NCBI RefSeq assembly: GCF_028867935.1
Contig: NZ_JAPQNS010000001.1
Coordinates: forward strand, 1,116,001 to 1,180,000
Length of the DNA stretch: 64,000 nucleotides
DNA from: Flavobacterium sp. SUN052
GTDB taxonomy: Bacteria; Bacteroidota; Bacteroidia; Flavobacteriales; Flavobacteriaceae
Reading direction: 5' to 3'
In this document: one piece after another, positions 17,286 through 26,532 of the stretch
How positions within the stretch are numbered: position 1 is the stretch's first letter
Layout of the letters: the number at the start of each line of letters is the position of its first letter
Position numbers and translations under genes: made by a program
The notes under the pieces: generated by a model
Told to the model about the DNA's origin: nothing
Database searches by the model: none
Seen by the model: the letters and a program-made list of their open reading frames with translations, nothing else

Positions 17286-18290
17286 TCAAAAGAGCTCCCT
17301 TACGCTTGTTAACCAAAGTGCCCGTCCGGTGCAATTCCAGTGCGAGTCGCCAAGAGCATAGACCTGCTTGGGTTGTTTGGTATATACCGAATAGACATCC
17401 GCAAACGGCACCCGAAGTCGGGGGTGTTGCTGAATTCGCTCGATCAGGTGGTTATACTGGCCCTGACCAGGATCTAAAATGCTGGCTTTGTTGGGGATCA
17501 CAGACAAATAAACTGCATCGAAACCCTGTTTCTTAAATTGTTCGGCAGTTGCATTGACACTGTCAACCAGCGCATTCACTTCTTTATTCGATAAGGGCGC
17601 AAATGACGAGTTCAGATGCTTCGTCGTATCGGTATCCAGATCAACAAACAAGTGCTGACGATCACGGGAGATTCCAACGGTAGGCGGCACCCGGTCGAAC
17701 CAGCTAAAATTGATGCTCGCTTTCAACTCTTTGAACCACAAAAACAGATCCTGACTGAATAACACTGTTTCGAGTCGTTCCTCGATACCTTTCGACTGGA
17801 TCTGGTCAAACAATTGTCGTTTCCAGGGAACTGCCGCTTCGATCGCCCGTTTAGTTGTATCAGCAACAACCGTTAGCTCGGCGACATGCCGCGAAAAATG
17901 CTCCCTAAAATGACGCTCTACTGATTCCAGGAGCAGGATGTTCCGTTTAGTCGTGTCTAACTGAACCTCTTTTCGATTATCCCAATGAACATACTGGTAG
18001 TTGCTAACCGGAAAATCGCGTTGGTCGATTCGCTGAGGCTCAGTGAAACTATCGCCAATCAGGTACAGGTGTGTGTTGGACGTGTCGCTGGCTTGGGTAG
18101 GAGTGGGCGCTTCCGTATCTCGACATGGTGTTTGCGGATCTTTGAATTGGGGTAGGTTCGATAGGCGATACAGATCGCCGTAACGATAATCATCGGCAAT
18201 GATGTTGGTCTGATAAAACCATTTCATCACCGTTCTGGAACAGCCTCCTGCCCAAAGGGCAATAGCAAGAAAAAGAAAAATATAACGCAT
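17286..18290 (-). CDS. SGNH-fold lipoprotein, AlgX/AlgJ-like
   Basis: A 334-residue protein with a short lipoprotein signal ending in cysteine 17 (ALWAGGC). An SGNH block-I motif GDSF is at 79-82, and the paired block-V motif GDSHWN (D315, H317) is near the C-terminus, the layout of AlgX/AlgJ/DltD-like O-acetyltransferases of exported polysaccharides. It is the last gene of the glycan locus, which also has an OafA-type acyltransferase, so a role in O-acetylating the glycan at the cell surface is reasonable. It ends 4 bases from the convergent oxidoreductase. Overall similarity outside the motifs is low, so the family call is moderate. Confidence 0.65.
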   Translation of the reverse strand: MRYIFLFLAIALWAGGCSRTVMKWFYQTNIIADDYRYGDLYRLSNLPQFKDPQTPCRDTEAPTPTQASDTSNTHLYLIGDSFTEPQRIDQRDFPVSNYQYVHWDNRKEVQLDTTKRNILLLESVERHFREHFSRHVAELTVVADTTKRAIEAAVPWKRQLFDQIQSKGIEERLETVLFSQDLFLWFKELKASINFSWFDRVPPTVGISRDRQHLFVDLDTDTTKHLNSSFAPLSNKEVNALVDSVNATAEQFKKQGFDAVYLSVIPNKASILDPGQGQYNHLIERIQQHPRLRVPFADVYSVYTKQPKQVYALGDSHWNCTGRALWLTSVRELF

Positions 18291-18298
18291 TGAAGTAG

Positions 18299-18400
18299 TT
18301 GGGTAACTGGTTAACTAAGGTAGTTTGGTAGTTGAGGGAAGTAGGCACTGATTTACCCAATTACCAATTTATCTAATCACTCATTTACCAATTATCTAAG
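18299..18400. repeat. Degenerate inverted and direct repeats between SGNH and the 890-aa gene
   Basis: An 8-bp inverted pair (18299-18306 ttgggtaa with 18353-18360 ttacccaa) lies among GGTAGTT-like words on one side. On the other side is a direct repeat of about 24-base period (ttaccaatttatctaa, then ttaccaattatctaa) that runs through the stop codon of the neighbouring gene at 18392-18394. Confidence 0.65.
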
Positions 18401-21064
18401 TCGTATTGAAAATAACTGAACCGCCTTTTCAATACCGGTCAGCACGTAAAGTTCGTTTGTTAGTTCGTCAAATTGAAGGGCTACCGGAAAATCTCCCGGA
18501 ATTGGCCGGTCGCCGACCCGCTGGCCATCCAATGAATAAAGTGTTGTGAATTTGCCTGATTTCACACTGATTAGTTCAATGCCGCCCCCTAACCGATGAT
18601 ACCGAATGGTTGACTGGTCGGGTTGAAGGCCCCGCACGGCAAAGCGATCATTACCCTGTTGATCAAGAATAGCAGCTTCCGTATCGGAGGTTCGCATCAA
18701 CAGCCAGGTTTGCTGACTCACATCGGGAAACAGACGGAATGAACCTGCCCTTGCCGGGCGATAAAGTTGATTACGATTGGTGATCAAGCCATTGGCATCT
18801 AGGCGTAGAATCTCGCCCCCTTCGGTCATGGCCTGAATATAATTGACGTTGGCGGGTTGCAGTGCCGGACTAACAAACGGTAACCCCAGTTTAGCAGGAT
18901 AGTGATCAACAGGAGTGCCATTGTCCTGCCAACGGTTAAGAGTACCGTCGCCCTGCATCGCCAACACTTCCATGCCCGTCGGCGTGTCGATCACCTGGAA
19001 GGGTAGCAACAGAGGCCCCGGCGTTTTTGCCGTCATCAACTTTATGAAAGCCCGTCGTTGCCGGTCGAGGGCGTAAATATGTCCGTCTTTGTGAGCGGCC
19101 AAAGCTACCACCGACCGCTGTCGGGAACCGCGAGGCTGTGCTAAAAATGTAGGGTCAAGACCTGCTGGTAACTTGATTCGCTCCAGCTTAACGGATTGAT
19201 TTCCGGGTTGGGCCACGTAGAGCTGCCGGTCGGTCATAAACAGGTACTGAAGTTTACCATTGTCTAAAAAATCAGTGGCAATCACGTTACTCCGAATAGG
19301 TCCATCAGTTGTATCCTGAACAATCTTGCCCCCTTCCGGCGTGACCAGCACAAACTGCCCGGCTTGGTTCTGGGCATAAAACTGAGCCGAGCCATCCGAC
19401 AAATTTCCGACAACAACCGGTGCCGCAATCAAGGAGGCATTGAATTCGACCTTTCTGCGCAACAAGACTTTATTGACAACAGCCCCACTAGCCCGGCGAG
19501 TTGTGCGCCCCAGCACAAGCGTCGAAAGAATCTTTTCGTTGCCATAACTGGCCTGATACACCATATTTTCGAGGTTATCGAACCCTGTTGATGGTCGGCC
19601 AAACAGCGTTCGCCAAGCCGCAGGCCAGTGTTCAGATACGTTTTGGCTACTCCGGTTCAAACGCACAAAGGCCGTAAAATTGGCCGGACGGAGGGTTTTA
19701 TCCAGCAAATTGGCTTGCCGCTCATCCGCAGACCACACAAATTTTTGAGTTACTTGTTGCAGGTATTCCTGCATAACGTCTTCATCATTGGCAACAATCA
19801 GTGCTGACCCGTGCTGTGTAACCCAGCTTTGACGAAAGCCGGCAAAAAGGTTCGTGAACAGCGTAGCGGGAAGTTCGGCTACGTTCAACAGAATAGTCTT
19901 ATGCCCCAAAAATGTTTTGAGTGGGGCAGGAGCCACTGCGCCAATGCGGTAGGCTGCCTGTTGATAGGTCCGCGACAAAGCCGCTCCGTCTCCACCCTGC
20001 ACAATAAGCACCTGCCTGGGCCTTCCGCTTGGCGATTCCAATCTACAGAGCAATACATCAGTACCAATTGCGCTGTAAAAGGCTCCTGTTTCTGTACTGA
20101 TTCGCTTGAGCCTGTTTTGCAAATTAACATCGGAGTTTGACGATAGTAACCGACTGATTGAGCGCCCGAAAGCTGCACCATCACTCACGCTTATGTGGTA
20201 GATAGCCGAGGTGTTTTGAGGAATAAGATTGCCCGTCGAAATACGATTGGGAGTCTGATTTTGAAATAAAGCGGCTACGTCGGTGCGTTGTCCAATCTGA
20301 TCGGACGCATACCCAACCAGGTGTGTACGTGATGCCGTTGGCCGAAAATGAAGGGTTAAATTTTCGGGCAGAAAAAGGCGAACCAACGAACTATTCTCAT
20401 TGCTGAATAAGCGCTGTAAAACCTCTGGACGCACTGACAGACTAGCCAGCTGACCAGCATCCGTACTCAACGCATTGTTTTTGTTGAGGAGGTTTGGCTG
20501 GTGCAACCGTCGGGCTACGTTCTCTACTAGAACTCCCGATGAGCTATAGACTAATGCATGATCAGTTTGCAGGAAATGCCCGAATGACTCATTGCGTAGG
20601 GTAATTAATTCGCCAATTCGTTCCCCATCAAAAGGACGGGTAAGGACCCGGAAACGGGTTGCATCGGGTTTAAACAACCGGTCGACAAACTGGCGGTCTG
20701 CATCGGTGTCAATGGGAATATAGAAGAGAAATTCGAGTGCGTTTTTACTGGCCGGATGGAGGGAACTCCTCACGGCTTTGCCCCGCATAAATTGCCTTAC
20801 AGCTGCTGAGTCGCCCGTTGCAAACATGGGACGGGCCAGATTAGCCACCGCCTGTTCAAATAGCGGAACCTGGTTTAGCGTCAATGCCCGACGCTGCATC
20901 TGGGCGGTCGTGGAGTCAAGCAAGTGGGTACTCTCTAATACTAGTAACGCATCTGATGGAACCAGAGCCGATAGCGGACGGTTGGGGCGAAAAACTTGAT
21001 AGGCTAGCCCGCCCAACGCCAATACGAGTACAGCAACCAGTAAAACCCAGAGACGTTTTGTCAT
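18392..21064 (-). CDS. Large membrane-anchored protein of unknown function (DUF3352-like)
   Basis: An 890-residue protein with one N-terminal membrane anchor (about 5-24, LWVLLVAVLVLALGGLAY) and a long extracytoplasmic part. The N-terminal two-thirds resembles the loose DUF3352 type: PSDALLVLEST at about 36-46, repeated alpha/beta units, and several ALFQN/LLSSN-type helices. The last 300 residues are a run of short beta-rich repeats (YAQNQAGQFVLVTPEGG, YLFMTDRQLYVAQPG, IYALDRQRRAF) that look like a degenerate beta-propeller. No enzymatic motif is evident. It sits between the UDP-galactopyranose mutase and the SGNH lipoprotein in the glycan locus, so export or anchoring of the glycan is conceivable but not shown. 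Confidence 0.7.
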   Translation of the reverse strand: MTKRLWVLLVAVLVLALGGLAYQVFRPNRPLSALVPSDALLVLESTHLLDSTTAQMQRRALTLNQVPLFEQAVANLARPMFATGDSAAVRQFMRGKAVRSSLHPASKNALEFLFYIPIDTDADRQFVDRLFKPDATRFRVLTRPFDGERIGELITLRNESFGHFLQTDHALVYSSSGVLVENVARRLHQPNLLNKNNALSTDAGQLASLSVRPEVLQRLFSNENSSLVRLFLPENLTLHFRPTASRTHLVGYASDQIGQRTDVAALFQNQTPNRISTGNLIPQNTSAIYHISVSDGAAFGRSISRLLSSNSDVNLQNRLKRISTETGAFYSAIGTDVLLCRLESPSGRPRQVLIVQGGDGAALSRTYQQAAYRIGAVAPAPLKTFLGHKTILLNVAELPATLFTNLFAGFRQSWVTQHGSALIVANDEDVMQEYLQQVTQKFVWSADERQANLLDKTLRPANFTAFVRLNRSSQNVSEHWPAAWRTLFGRPSTGFDNLENMVYQASYGNEKILSTLVLGRTTRRASGAVVNKVLLRRKVEFNASLIAAPVVVGNLSDGSAQFYAQNQAGQFVLVTPEGGKIVQDTTDGPIRSNVIATDFLDNGKLQYLFMTDRQLYVAQPGNQSVKLERIKLPAGLDPTFLAQPRGSRQRSVVALAAHKDGHIYALDRQRRAFIKLMTAKTPGPLLLPFQVIDTPTGMEVLAMQGDGTLNRWQDNGTPVDHYPAKLGLPFVSPALQPANVNYIQAMTEGGEILRLDANGLITNRNQLYRPARAGSFRLFPDVSQQTWLLMRTSDTEAAILDQQGNDRFAVRGLQPDQSTIRYHRLGGGIELISVKSGKFTTLYSLDGQRVGDRPIPGDFPVALQFDELTNELYVLTGIEKAVQLFSIRLR

Positions 21065-21082
21065 AGCAATAAAATAGATTCA

Positions 21083-21159
21083 GGTTTCAAGCTACGCAGT
21101 TTTGGATTTCAAAATGAGAGTATTATCTCTTGAAAGCTAAAACTGCATAGTCTGAAACC
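21083..21159. repeat. Long imperfect hairpin between the 890-aa gene and the mutase
   Basis: Arms 21083-21110 and 21132-21159 match at 23 of 28 positions around a 21-base loop. The outer word ggtttca / tgaaacc is repeated on both sides. No T-run follows. Confidence 0.85.
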
Positions 21160-21194
21160 TGAAACCGCGCCGGCGAACCGGACGTGGTCGATAA

Positions 21195-22586
21195 TTATTT
21201 ACCCCACATCGCGTTAGCCGTGTCGGGGAAGAACAAGGTCAACTCAGGAACGTTGGCAACCATTCGGTTAGCCCATTCAACGCCCTGCATGAGTGAGTGA
21301 TCCTGATTACTAACTTCGTATTTCCAGGCACCAAACCGACCCCGCGACGAGATACAGAACGGTTCCAGTTTTGGGAGAACAGCTTTCAGAATACCGTCGC
21401 GCTCAACTGATGGCGTTGGATAACCGTAATCGAAAGCGACGTGGAACGTGGATACCACATCATCCGCCGACTCGATTAATTGATCTTCTATCAAGGCTTT
21501 GATGGTGTCTGCAATCAAGGTTTCGCGGTCCACTGGTTTAGCCGAAGACTCACTCGTTTCGGTCATCAACGACCAATATTGCGTGCTGTCGGGAACGTTG
21601 TTTGGACTGTAGTTCGAGAACACCGTCACCCGGTAATACGGGCTGTTGGTTTCAGGGAAATACATCCAGCACATCGTTTCGAGGCTTTTCTTGGGTTGCC
21701 CTTTCAGGCCAATACCTACCACGTTTGTCGATGAGTGTTTCAGCCCCTGCGCCGTGGCTACCGTTTCAGCATCGAGGCCTACTACTTTTTTGGTGAAGAT
21801 ATCCAGCGGCATTGTATTGAGCAGATACTCATACTCAATGGTCTCGCCATTGGCAAGAATGATCTTCTGTTCAGTTCCGATTACTTTGTCGACGGTTGCG
21901 TTGAGTTTGATGTTATCGCGGCCCACCATATCGCCCACCGATTCCCAGATACCGCCCGTTCCGCCATGTTTGGGAAACTGGAACGTGCTGTTGGGACCCC
22001 AGGAAAAATCGTCGTTATTGAAAATGATATTTTTTGTAACCCGAGCCAGATCCGTTACGGCTACCCGCTCACCAACCCAAACTGCGTTCATCTCTTCGGT
22101 TGGGTACGCCCACACCTTGAAATTGTAGGGGAACATGAACGTTTCGGCGAGGCCCGGCCCAAAGGTTTGCAGAATCCACTCGCGGAAGTTTTTGGGCTTC
22201 TGAGTAGTTGGGTTTTTATACACATGGATAATACCTTCAAGGCATTTCCACATGGTTTCAGGAGTAAGGTATTTAATGTTGTTCTGGAACGGATAGGGCA
22301 CGAACCGATTCTCGATCCAGACCCATGATTCCCGCTGATGCTTTAGCCAACCGTCTTCGCCGAGGGCTTTAAGCATGAGGTCATCAAAATACTTGTAGTG
22401 AGAAAACTGCACGTGACCACCTACATCCCAAACGAATCCTTTGTCGTCTTTAAAACTTTTGGACAGGCCACCAATGCGATCTTCTTTTTCTAAAACAATG
22501 AAATCAGTTACGCCGAGTTCTTTAAGTCGGTAAGCAGCTCCCAAACCTGTTGGTCCAGAACCGATAATGACATATTTATACTGCAT
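21195..22586 (-). CDS. glf: UDP-galactopyranose mutase, eukaryotic type
   Basis: A 463-residue FAD protein that converts UDP-galactopyranose to UDP-galactofuranose. The N-terminal VIIGSGPTGLGAAYRL is the FAD-binding motif. Many later segments match what I remember of fungal (Aspergillus) mutases far better than short bacterial Glf: GGHVQFSHYKYFDD, VPYPFQNN, PYNFKVWAYPTEEM, WVGERVA, GGTGGIW, YFPETNSPYYR, FSNYSPNN, RGRFGAWKYEV and NQDHSLMQGVE. The length also fits the longer eukaryotic form (about 480-510) more than bacterial Glf (about 370-400). It would supply galactofuranose donors for the surrounding glycan locus. Generic annotation would probably call it a protoporphyrinogen-oxidase-like or FAD/NAD-binding protein. 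Confidence 0.85.
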   Translation of the reverse strand: MQYKYVIIGSGPTGLGAAYRLKELGVTDFIVLEKEDRIGGLSKSFKDDKGFVWDVGGHVQFSHYKYFDDLMLKALGEDGWLKHQRESWVWIENRFVPYPFQNNIKYLTPETMWKCLEGIIHVYKNPTTQKPKNFREWILQTFGPGLAETFMFPYNFKVWAYPTEEMNAVWVGERVAVTDLARVTKNIIFNNDDFSWGPNSTFQFPKHGGTGGIWESVGDMVGRDNIKLNATVDKVIGTEQKIILANGETIEYEYLLNTMPLDIFTKKVVGLDAETVATAQGLKHSSTNVVGIGLKGQPKKSLETMCWMYFPETNSPYYRVTVFSNYSPNNVPDSTQYWSLMTETSESSAKPVDRETLIADTIKALIEDQLIESADDVVSTFHVAFDYGYPTPSVERDGILKAVLPKLEPFCISSRGRFGAWKYEVSNQDHSLMQGVEWANRMVANVPELTLFFPDTANAMWGK

Positions 22587-22599
22587 GGGGAGATTTGGT

Positions 22600-22667
22600 A
22601 GCAGTTAGCTGTGGCAGTTGGCAGTAATACCAGTGGCTACAACTGCCAACTGCTACTGCTTGCTGCT
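22600..22667. repeat. Hairpin of GCAGTTGG words between the mutase and GT2 genes
   Basis: Arms 22600-22625 and 22642-22667 match at 22 of 26 positions, with the inner 12 perfectly paired. Each arm is a run of GCAGT-like words. The right arm ends next to the GT2 stop codon (22669). Confidence 0.85.
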
Positions 22668-22668
22668 A

Positions 22669-23430
22669 CTAAACACTAACTGGTTCTGGTTTTTTCAGTG
22701 CTTTCACTTTACGACCTAACTCAAGCCGGAACTGCGCTAACTCCATGAAGCTCTGAATACAGACTTTCAGGAGTTTCCAGTTCATGATGGAAACGGTTCC
22801 TGTTTCGCGCTCTTTATGAACAATGGGGATGTCGAAGGAATCATTGCCCGCTTTTTTGGCCATAACAGCCAGGAAAATATTGGGCGCGAAAGGGACAGGA
22901 GTGGGCAACTGAGCCAGCAATTTCCGCAAGAAACTCCCACGGATAAGCCGGAACGGAATGTTGCTGTCCATAATATACGTTCCGTAGATCAGCGCAATAC
23001 TCCCCCGGAGAATCCGCGTAATCCAGAGACGCATGGTGGCATCGTGCCGAACTTCACGATAGCCTAGAATAAACTGCGATTGATCACGTTTGGCCCAGAG
23101 CTTGGTAAAATCGTCGGTGATAAACTGGTCGTCGCTGTCGGTTTGGAATACATATTCCGAATCGAGGGCAACAGCCTGCCGATAGCCATTGACAACGGCG
23201 TTACCATGACCACCATTAGGTTGGTGAACGACCATTAGTTTGGGGTAGCGTTCTTTGATGCTGTCTAGAATGGCACCAGTTTTATCGCGGGAGCCGTCGT
23301 TGATAACGATCAGGCGGGTATTATCGGTTGGAAACTGGCGATCCAGCATATCGGTCCATTGCCGTACAACGAGTTCGATGCACTCTTCTTCGTTGTAGGC
23401 CGGCATCACAATTGACAGCAAAAGACTCAT
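22669..23430 (-). CDS. Glycosyltransferase family 2
   Basis: A 253-residue GT-A-fold transferase like dolichol-/polyprenyl-phosphate sugar synthases. The start VMPAYNEEECIE and VINDGSRDKTG are nucleotide-binding motifs, and QTDSDDQF carries the metal-binding acidic motif. A GGHGNAVVNGYRQA helix follows the first motifs. There are no C-terminal membrane helices, unlike the GtrB-like fusion protein in the same locus. The C-terminal tail is basic (LGRKVKALKKPEP) and may sit on the membrane. The product is likely a sugar linked to polyprenyl phosphate or a growing glycan; which sugar is unknown. It lies between two hairpin-filled gaps. Confidence 0.88.
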   Translation of the reverse strand: MSLLLSIVMPAYNEEECIELVVRQWTDMLDRQFPTDNTRLIVINDGSRDKTGAILDSIKERYPKLMVVHQPNGGHGNAVVNGYRQAVALDSEYVFQTDSDDQFITDDFTKLWAKRDQSQFILGYREVRHDATMRLWITRILRGSIALIYGTYIMDSNIPFRLIRGSFLRKLLAQLPTPVPFAPNIFLAVMAKKAGNDSFDIPIVHKERETGTVSIMNWKLLKVCIQSFMELAQFRLELGRKVKALKKPEPVSV

Positions 23431-23434
23431 GTAT

Positions 23435-23533
23435 GATTTGGGATTTTGGGATTGTGGATTTCGGAACGGTCCGCCGAAGCGGTCAAAATTACGGACTCAA
23501 AAATCTATAATCCGCAATCCCAAATCCGAAATC
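23435..23533. repeat. Hairpin of GGGATTT words between GT2 and the acyltransferase
   Basis: The left arm (about 23435-23462) is a run of GGGATTT-like words. The right arm (about 23507-23533) is the complement (AATCCCAAATCC). They pair nearly throughout, with a one-base bulge and a few mismatches. A small ccgc-cgaa-gcgg stem-loop (23471-23482) sits in the loop. The right-arm 19-mer at 23515-23533 recurs with one mismatch, inverted, inside the coding sequence at 27359-27377. The remaining bases to the acyltransferase stop (23534-23636) show nothing further. Confidence 0.85.
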
Positions 23534-23636
23534 ACTTTAATGACACGCAAAGATAGGTAATTGTTACGGGTGAGATTAACCTTTAAATAGGACTTTATCA
23601 AGCGGGAGTGCCGTTCGTTGTTGTTTTGGTTGTATT

Positions 23637-24740
23637 TCAGTAAGAAAATTTGTCTTTCAAAGAGTTAATTGGCTTTTCGACAAGGTGCCACGACAAAGCC
23701 GCCAGAGCAACAGTTAAGGTAAAGAAATAGACGAGCTGAAAAACGGACGTTGTTTGTAGAAAAGGCAAAACGGATGTGGCTTTTCGCCAGACCCGCATTG
23801 TTATATACGTTGGCTGGGTATGATAGTAGTTGAAAACGATGTTATGAAACAGATAGAGCCCGTAACTAATCTGTCCTAAATACTTGGCTACTTCGTTCTC
23901 TAACAGCCACTTAATAGGTTGCCCAAAGCCCAAAACCGCCCGCCCAATAATAGCCGCACAAAAGACCGACGTGACCAACCGATCGGTTACATCAGTGAAA
24001 ACGTTACGGGCGGGTTCCACAGTGATCAGAAAATACAGATGGACTACATACAGCACCAGACTGCCCAGCAGAAGTGTATTGCTGCTAAAGATTTTGTCAA
24101 ACAGAGCACGTCGGTAAATAATAAGCCACGATAGCAAACCGCCTATTCCAAAAGCATCCAGACAGGTCGGCATTAATACAAACTGTGCCATCCAGGGCGC
24201 ATCTGTCACAAAGAGAGCTACTCGGAGTAAAAAGGAAATGGCAACCAGGCTCCAAAGCATTCGCAAAAAATAGCGTTCAGGAGTGAACAACAACAGGAAA
24301 GGAAAAAAGAGATAATACTGCTCTTCCACGGCTAACGACCACAGGTGATCAATGGCGCCCAGCCAGTTTTGATGAATGACAATCCAAATATTGGTGGTGT
24401 AAGTAATGAGCCACCAGAACGATAGCCTGACCCCCTGAAAGCGCACTAATGCTAATATCAAAATGGTCAGGTAATAAACAGGCCAGATGCGGAGGTTACG
24501 GCGGATAAAAAACACTTTCAGCGAATGCCCATGCCCACGACCTAGTTCGGTGTCGCGTTGTTTGCTGTTAATAAGGATTCGGGTAATAAGAAAGCCACTC
24601 AGAACAAAAAACAGATTCACGCCGAAATATCCGAGCGGAAGCACGTTCGCCTGACCCAGCCAGTGGTCGATCATGACGAGCGTTACGGCAATGAACCGGA
24701 GTCCATCCAGCTGCACAAGATATTGTCGATGGTTGCTCAC
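23637..24740 (-). CDS. Acyltransferase family 3 (OafA-like)
   Basis: A 367-residue polytopic membrane acyltransferase (AT3 family) of about ten helices. The family start LDGLRFIAVTLVMIDHW is intact, including the conserved histidine. FFVLSGFLITRIL and the SLAVEEQYYLFFP motif follow, both diagnostic. AT3 proteins move acetyl or other acyl groups from the cytoplasm to sugars of lipopolysaccharide, capsule or other glycans. There is no C-terminal SGNH domain, but a separate SGNH lipoprotein is encoded later in the same locus and could act as partner. The start is GTG (24738-24740), overlapping the preceding gene's TGA by four bases. Confidence 0.92.
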   Translation of the reverse strand: MSNHRQYLVQLDGLRFIAVTLVMIDHWLGQANVLPLGYFGVNLFFVLSGFLITRILINSKQRDTELGRGHGHSLKVFFIRRNLRIWPVYYLTILILALVRFQGVRLSFWWLITYTTNIWIVIHQNWLGAIDHLWSLAVEEQYYLFFPFLLLFTPERYFLRMLWSLVAISFLLRVALFVTDAPWMAQFVLMPTCLDAFGIGGLLSWLIIYRRALFDKIFSSNTLLLGSLVLYVVHLYFLITVEPARNVFTDVTDRLVTSVFCAAIIGRAVLGFGQPIKWLLENEVAKYLGQISYGLYLFHNIVFNYYHTQPTYITMRVWRKATSVLPFLQTTSVFQLVYFFTLTVALAALSWHLVEKPINSLKDKFSY

Positions 24741-26530
24741 AGAGACGTAAATGTTACGGTTTGATTAGTCATATTTAGCTGGATTTGGTCATTCCGATTC
24801 GTTAGCAAACCAAAGCGATATTGGCCCGGTTTGAGGTGTTCCTGCAATACCTGCGCCCGAATACCAGCAGGCAGAAAATAACCATCGAAACCACTTAAAG
24901 CAGTTGGCGACGGACGTAATGGACGGGCAGGGAACAGATACGTATTCTGGCCACTCGTCATGTAAATATAAGTGCCATCGGTAGGTCGATTTAGGCTTGG
25001 ATTAACACTGTTAGATTTGTTTATCCAATACATAAAGCGTTGGGTGTCAAACTGGTCTAATGTAGCCGAAGTGGGCGCTGTTAGCCATGACTTGGCGCTT
25101 AATTGCCCTGTTCGACCATCATAAAAAGTTGACTCAGTCGGTGCGAAAACGGAGGAGTCTGCCCGTTGCTGGTCGGCAGGGTTATTGGCAAGGTAGTTAA
25201 AATACTCCGCTGTGGTGCGACGGTGCTGATTGATAATTCCTTCGAGACAAAGGTAATCGGAGAACAGATTTTGCCCAATGGAGAGTGCCAGAACACCCGC
25301 CCAACTCCACCTAAAAGCAGGTCGTGGGGCCTGGCCAAACCGAGCTAAAACATACAGGTAAACCACAGACAACATCAGTGCCGAATAGACTTTGTAACGC
25401 CCTTGTAACAGATACCCCGGCCCCGCAAAACCCACTCGTGAATACACGGTGATAGCGGCAGTCGCTAAAAGGAAAAGGAGTGCGGAGTGGAAAAAAGTCG
25501 GCGTTTGGAAAAGGGCAACATTGGAAGCGGTTGCGGCTTTTTGACCTTTTCCCCATTTCTGATTGATGCCTCGTTTGCCTTCTTCAAGTAAACAATACAC
25601 CGCAACTCCTGCTAGTATGGCTCCAAGAATGATGGTTAACCAGAGCGGATTTTCATAGCCATAGGCACCCGCGCCAGAGTAGGGAAATGGATCGGCGAAA
25701 GCCCCAAAAAAGACAAAGTACGCCTTTACCCAGTCAATAAACGGATATCGAAAAGGAGAGGGAAAAAACGTAATGCGGTTGTAGTGGTAGAAATAACCGC
25801 CAATGCTTACCAAAGAAACCAGCCCCCAAAGTGCTACAAAACCCCATTGGTAAAGCAGCGGTGCTGCACTCTTTAAAGGATTTTTCCCAGTGACCGTTTG
25901 CCAAACTAATACGGTTCCCCCAGCGATCAGTATTAATGCGCCATTGCCACTCGTGTATGTGGCTAAAACACCAAGGGCAAGGGCTAGCCAACGCCCGGTA
26001 GCCGTCTGCCTGGCAAGGGCATAAAAACTACCTAATGCAAAAACCAGCACCCAGAAATTCTGGATTGAAGCCATAGCCCAAAGCAGATTTTCATGGGATT
26101 GCAGCGTAAATAACCAGAATGGCACTGGCAGCAAATACACCCAGGGCAGTTTTGTTGTCTGGCGAAAAACCGTTGCCAGTATCCCAAACAGAACCACTAA
26201 TCCACTTACTCCAAAAAGTGTCAGACCGTAATAGTTCAGTGAGCCGGTCAGTTTATACCAGCTCGCAAACAGTAAACGGGTCCATACAATCCGGTGTTCC
26301 CAGTGCTGATCGAAAAGGTGCAGGAGCTTTTGGCGCCCCGATGGTTGGGCTTTCATCAGAAGCAGTTGCGCCTGGACCAGGTAATCGTCCCAATAGGGCA
26401 GATTGAGTGCATAGGTTAACACCGTAGCCAGAACCAATCCGATTGGTACCAGCATAAGTAACCATGCCGCAAGCGACTGAGTAGTAAATGAAAAACTATT
26501 AGATGAGAGGAGTGTGCTATGGTCCGACAT
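24737..26530 (-). CDS. Polytopic membrane protein, GT-C-like paralogue A
   Basis: A 597-residue membrane protein with about 11-12 helices over residues 15-430 and a soluble C-terminal domain. After the first helix comes YWDDYLV, an acidic pair in the first extracytoplasmic loop where GT-C glycosyltransferases carry their catalytic aspartate, then DQHWEHRIVWTR. It is a tandem paralogue of the next upstream gene: shared segments are WDD, EHRIV, an SIQNF/ALQNF helix, TSGNG, TAAI-YSRVGF/TAAI-WSRVGF and RYK-YS. No named family is recognised, and a GT-C activity using polyprenyl-phosphate sugars is inference. It starts 2 bases after the stop of paralogue B. The variable loop after about residue 300 contains an 8-bp inverted pair in the DNA (25507-25514 / 25545-25552). 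Confidence 0.7.
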   Translation of the reverse strand: MSDHSTLLSSNSFSFTTQSLAAWLLMLVPIGLVLATVLTYALNLPYWDDYLVQAQLLLMKAQPSGRQKLLHLFDQHWEHRIVWTRLLFASWYKLTGSLNYYGLTLFGVSGLVVLFGILATVFRQTTKLPWVYLLPVPFWLFTLQSHENLLWAMASIQNFWVLVFALGSFYALARQTATGRWLALALGVLATYTSGNGALILIAGGTVLVWQTVTGKNPLKSAAPLLYQWGFVALWGLVSLVSIGGYFYHYNRITFFPSPFRYPFIDWVKAYFVFFGAFADPFPYSGAGAYGYENPLWLTIILGAILAGVAVYCLLEEGKRGINQKWGKGQKAATASNVALFQTPTFFHSALLFLLATAAITVYSRVGFAGPGYLLQGRYKVYSALMLSVVYLYVLARFGQAPRPAFRWSWAGVLALSIGQNLFSDYLCLEGIINQHRRTTAEYFNYLANNPADQQRADSSVFAPTESTFYDGRTGQLSAKSWLTAPTSATLDQFDTQRFMYWINKSNSVNPSLNRPTDGTYIYMTSGQNTYLFPARPLRPSPTALSGFDGYFLPAGIRAQVLQEHLKPGQYRFGLLTNRNDQIQLNMTNQTVTFTSL

Positions 26531-26532
26531 GG

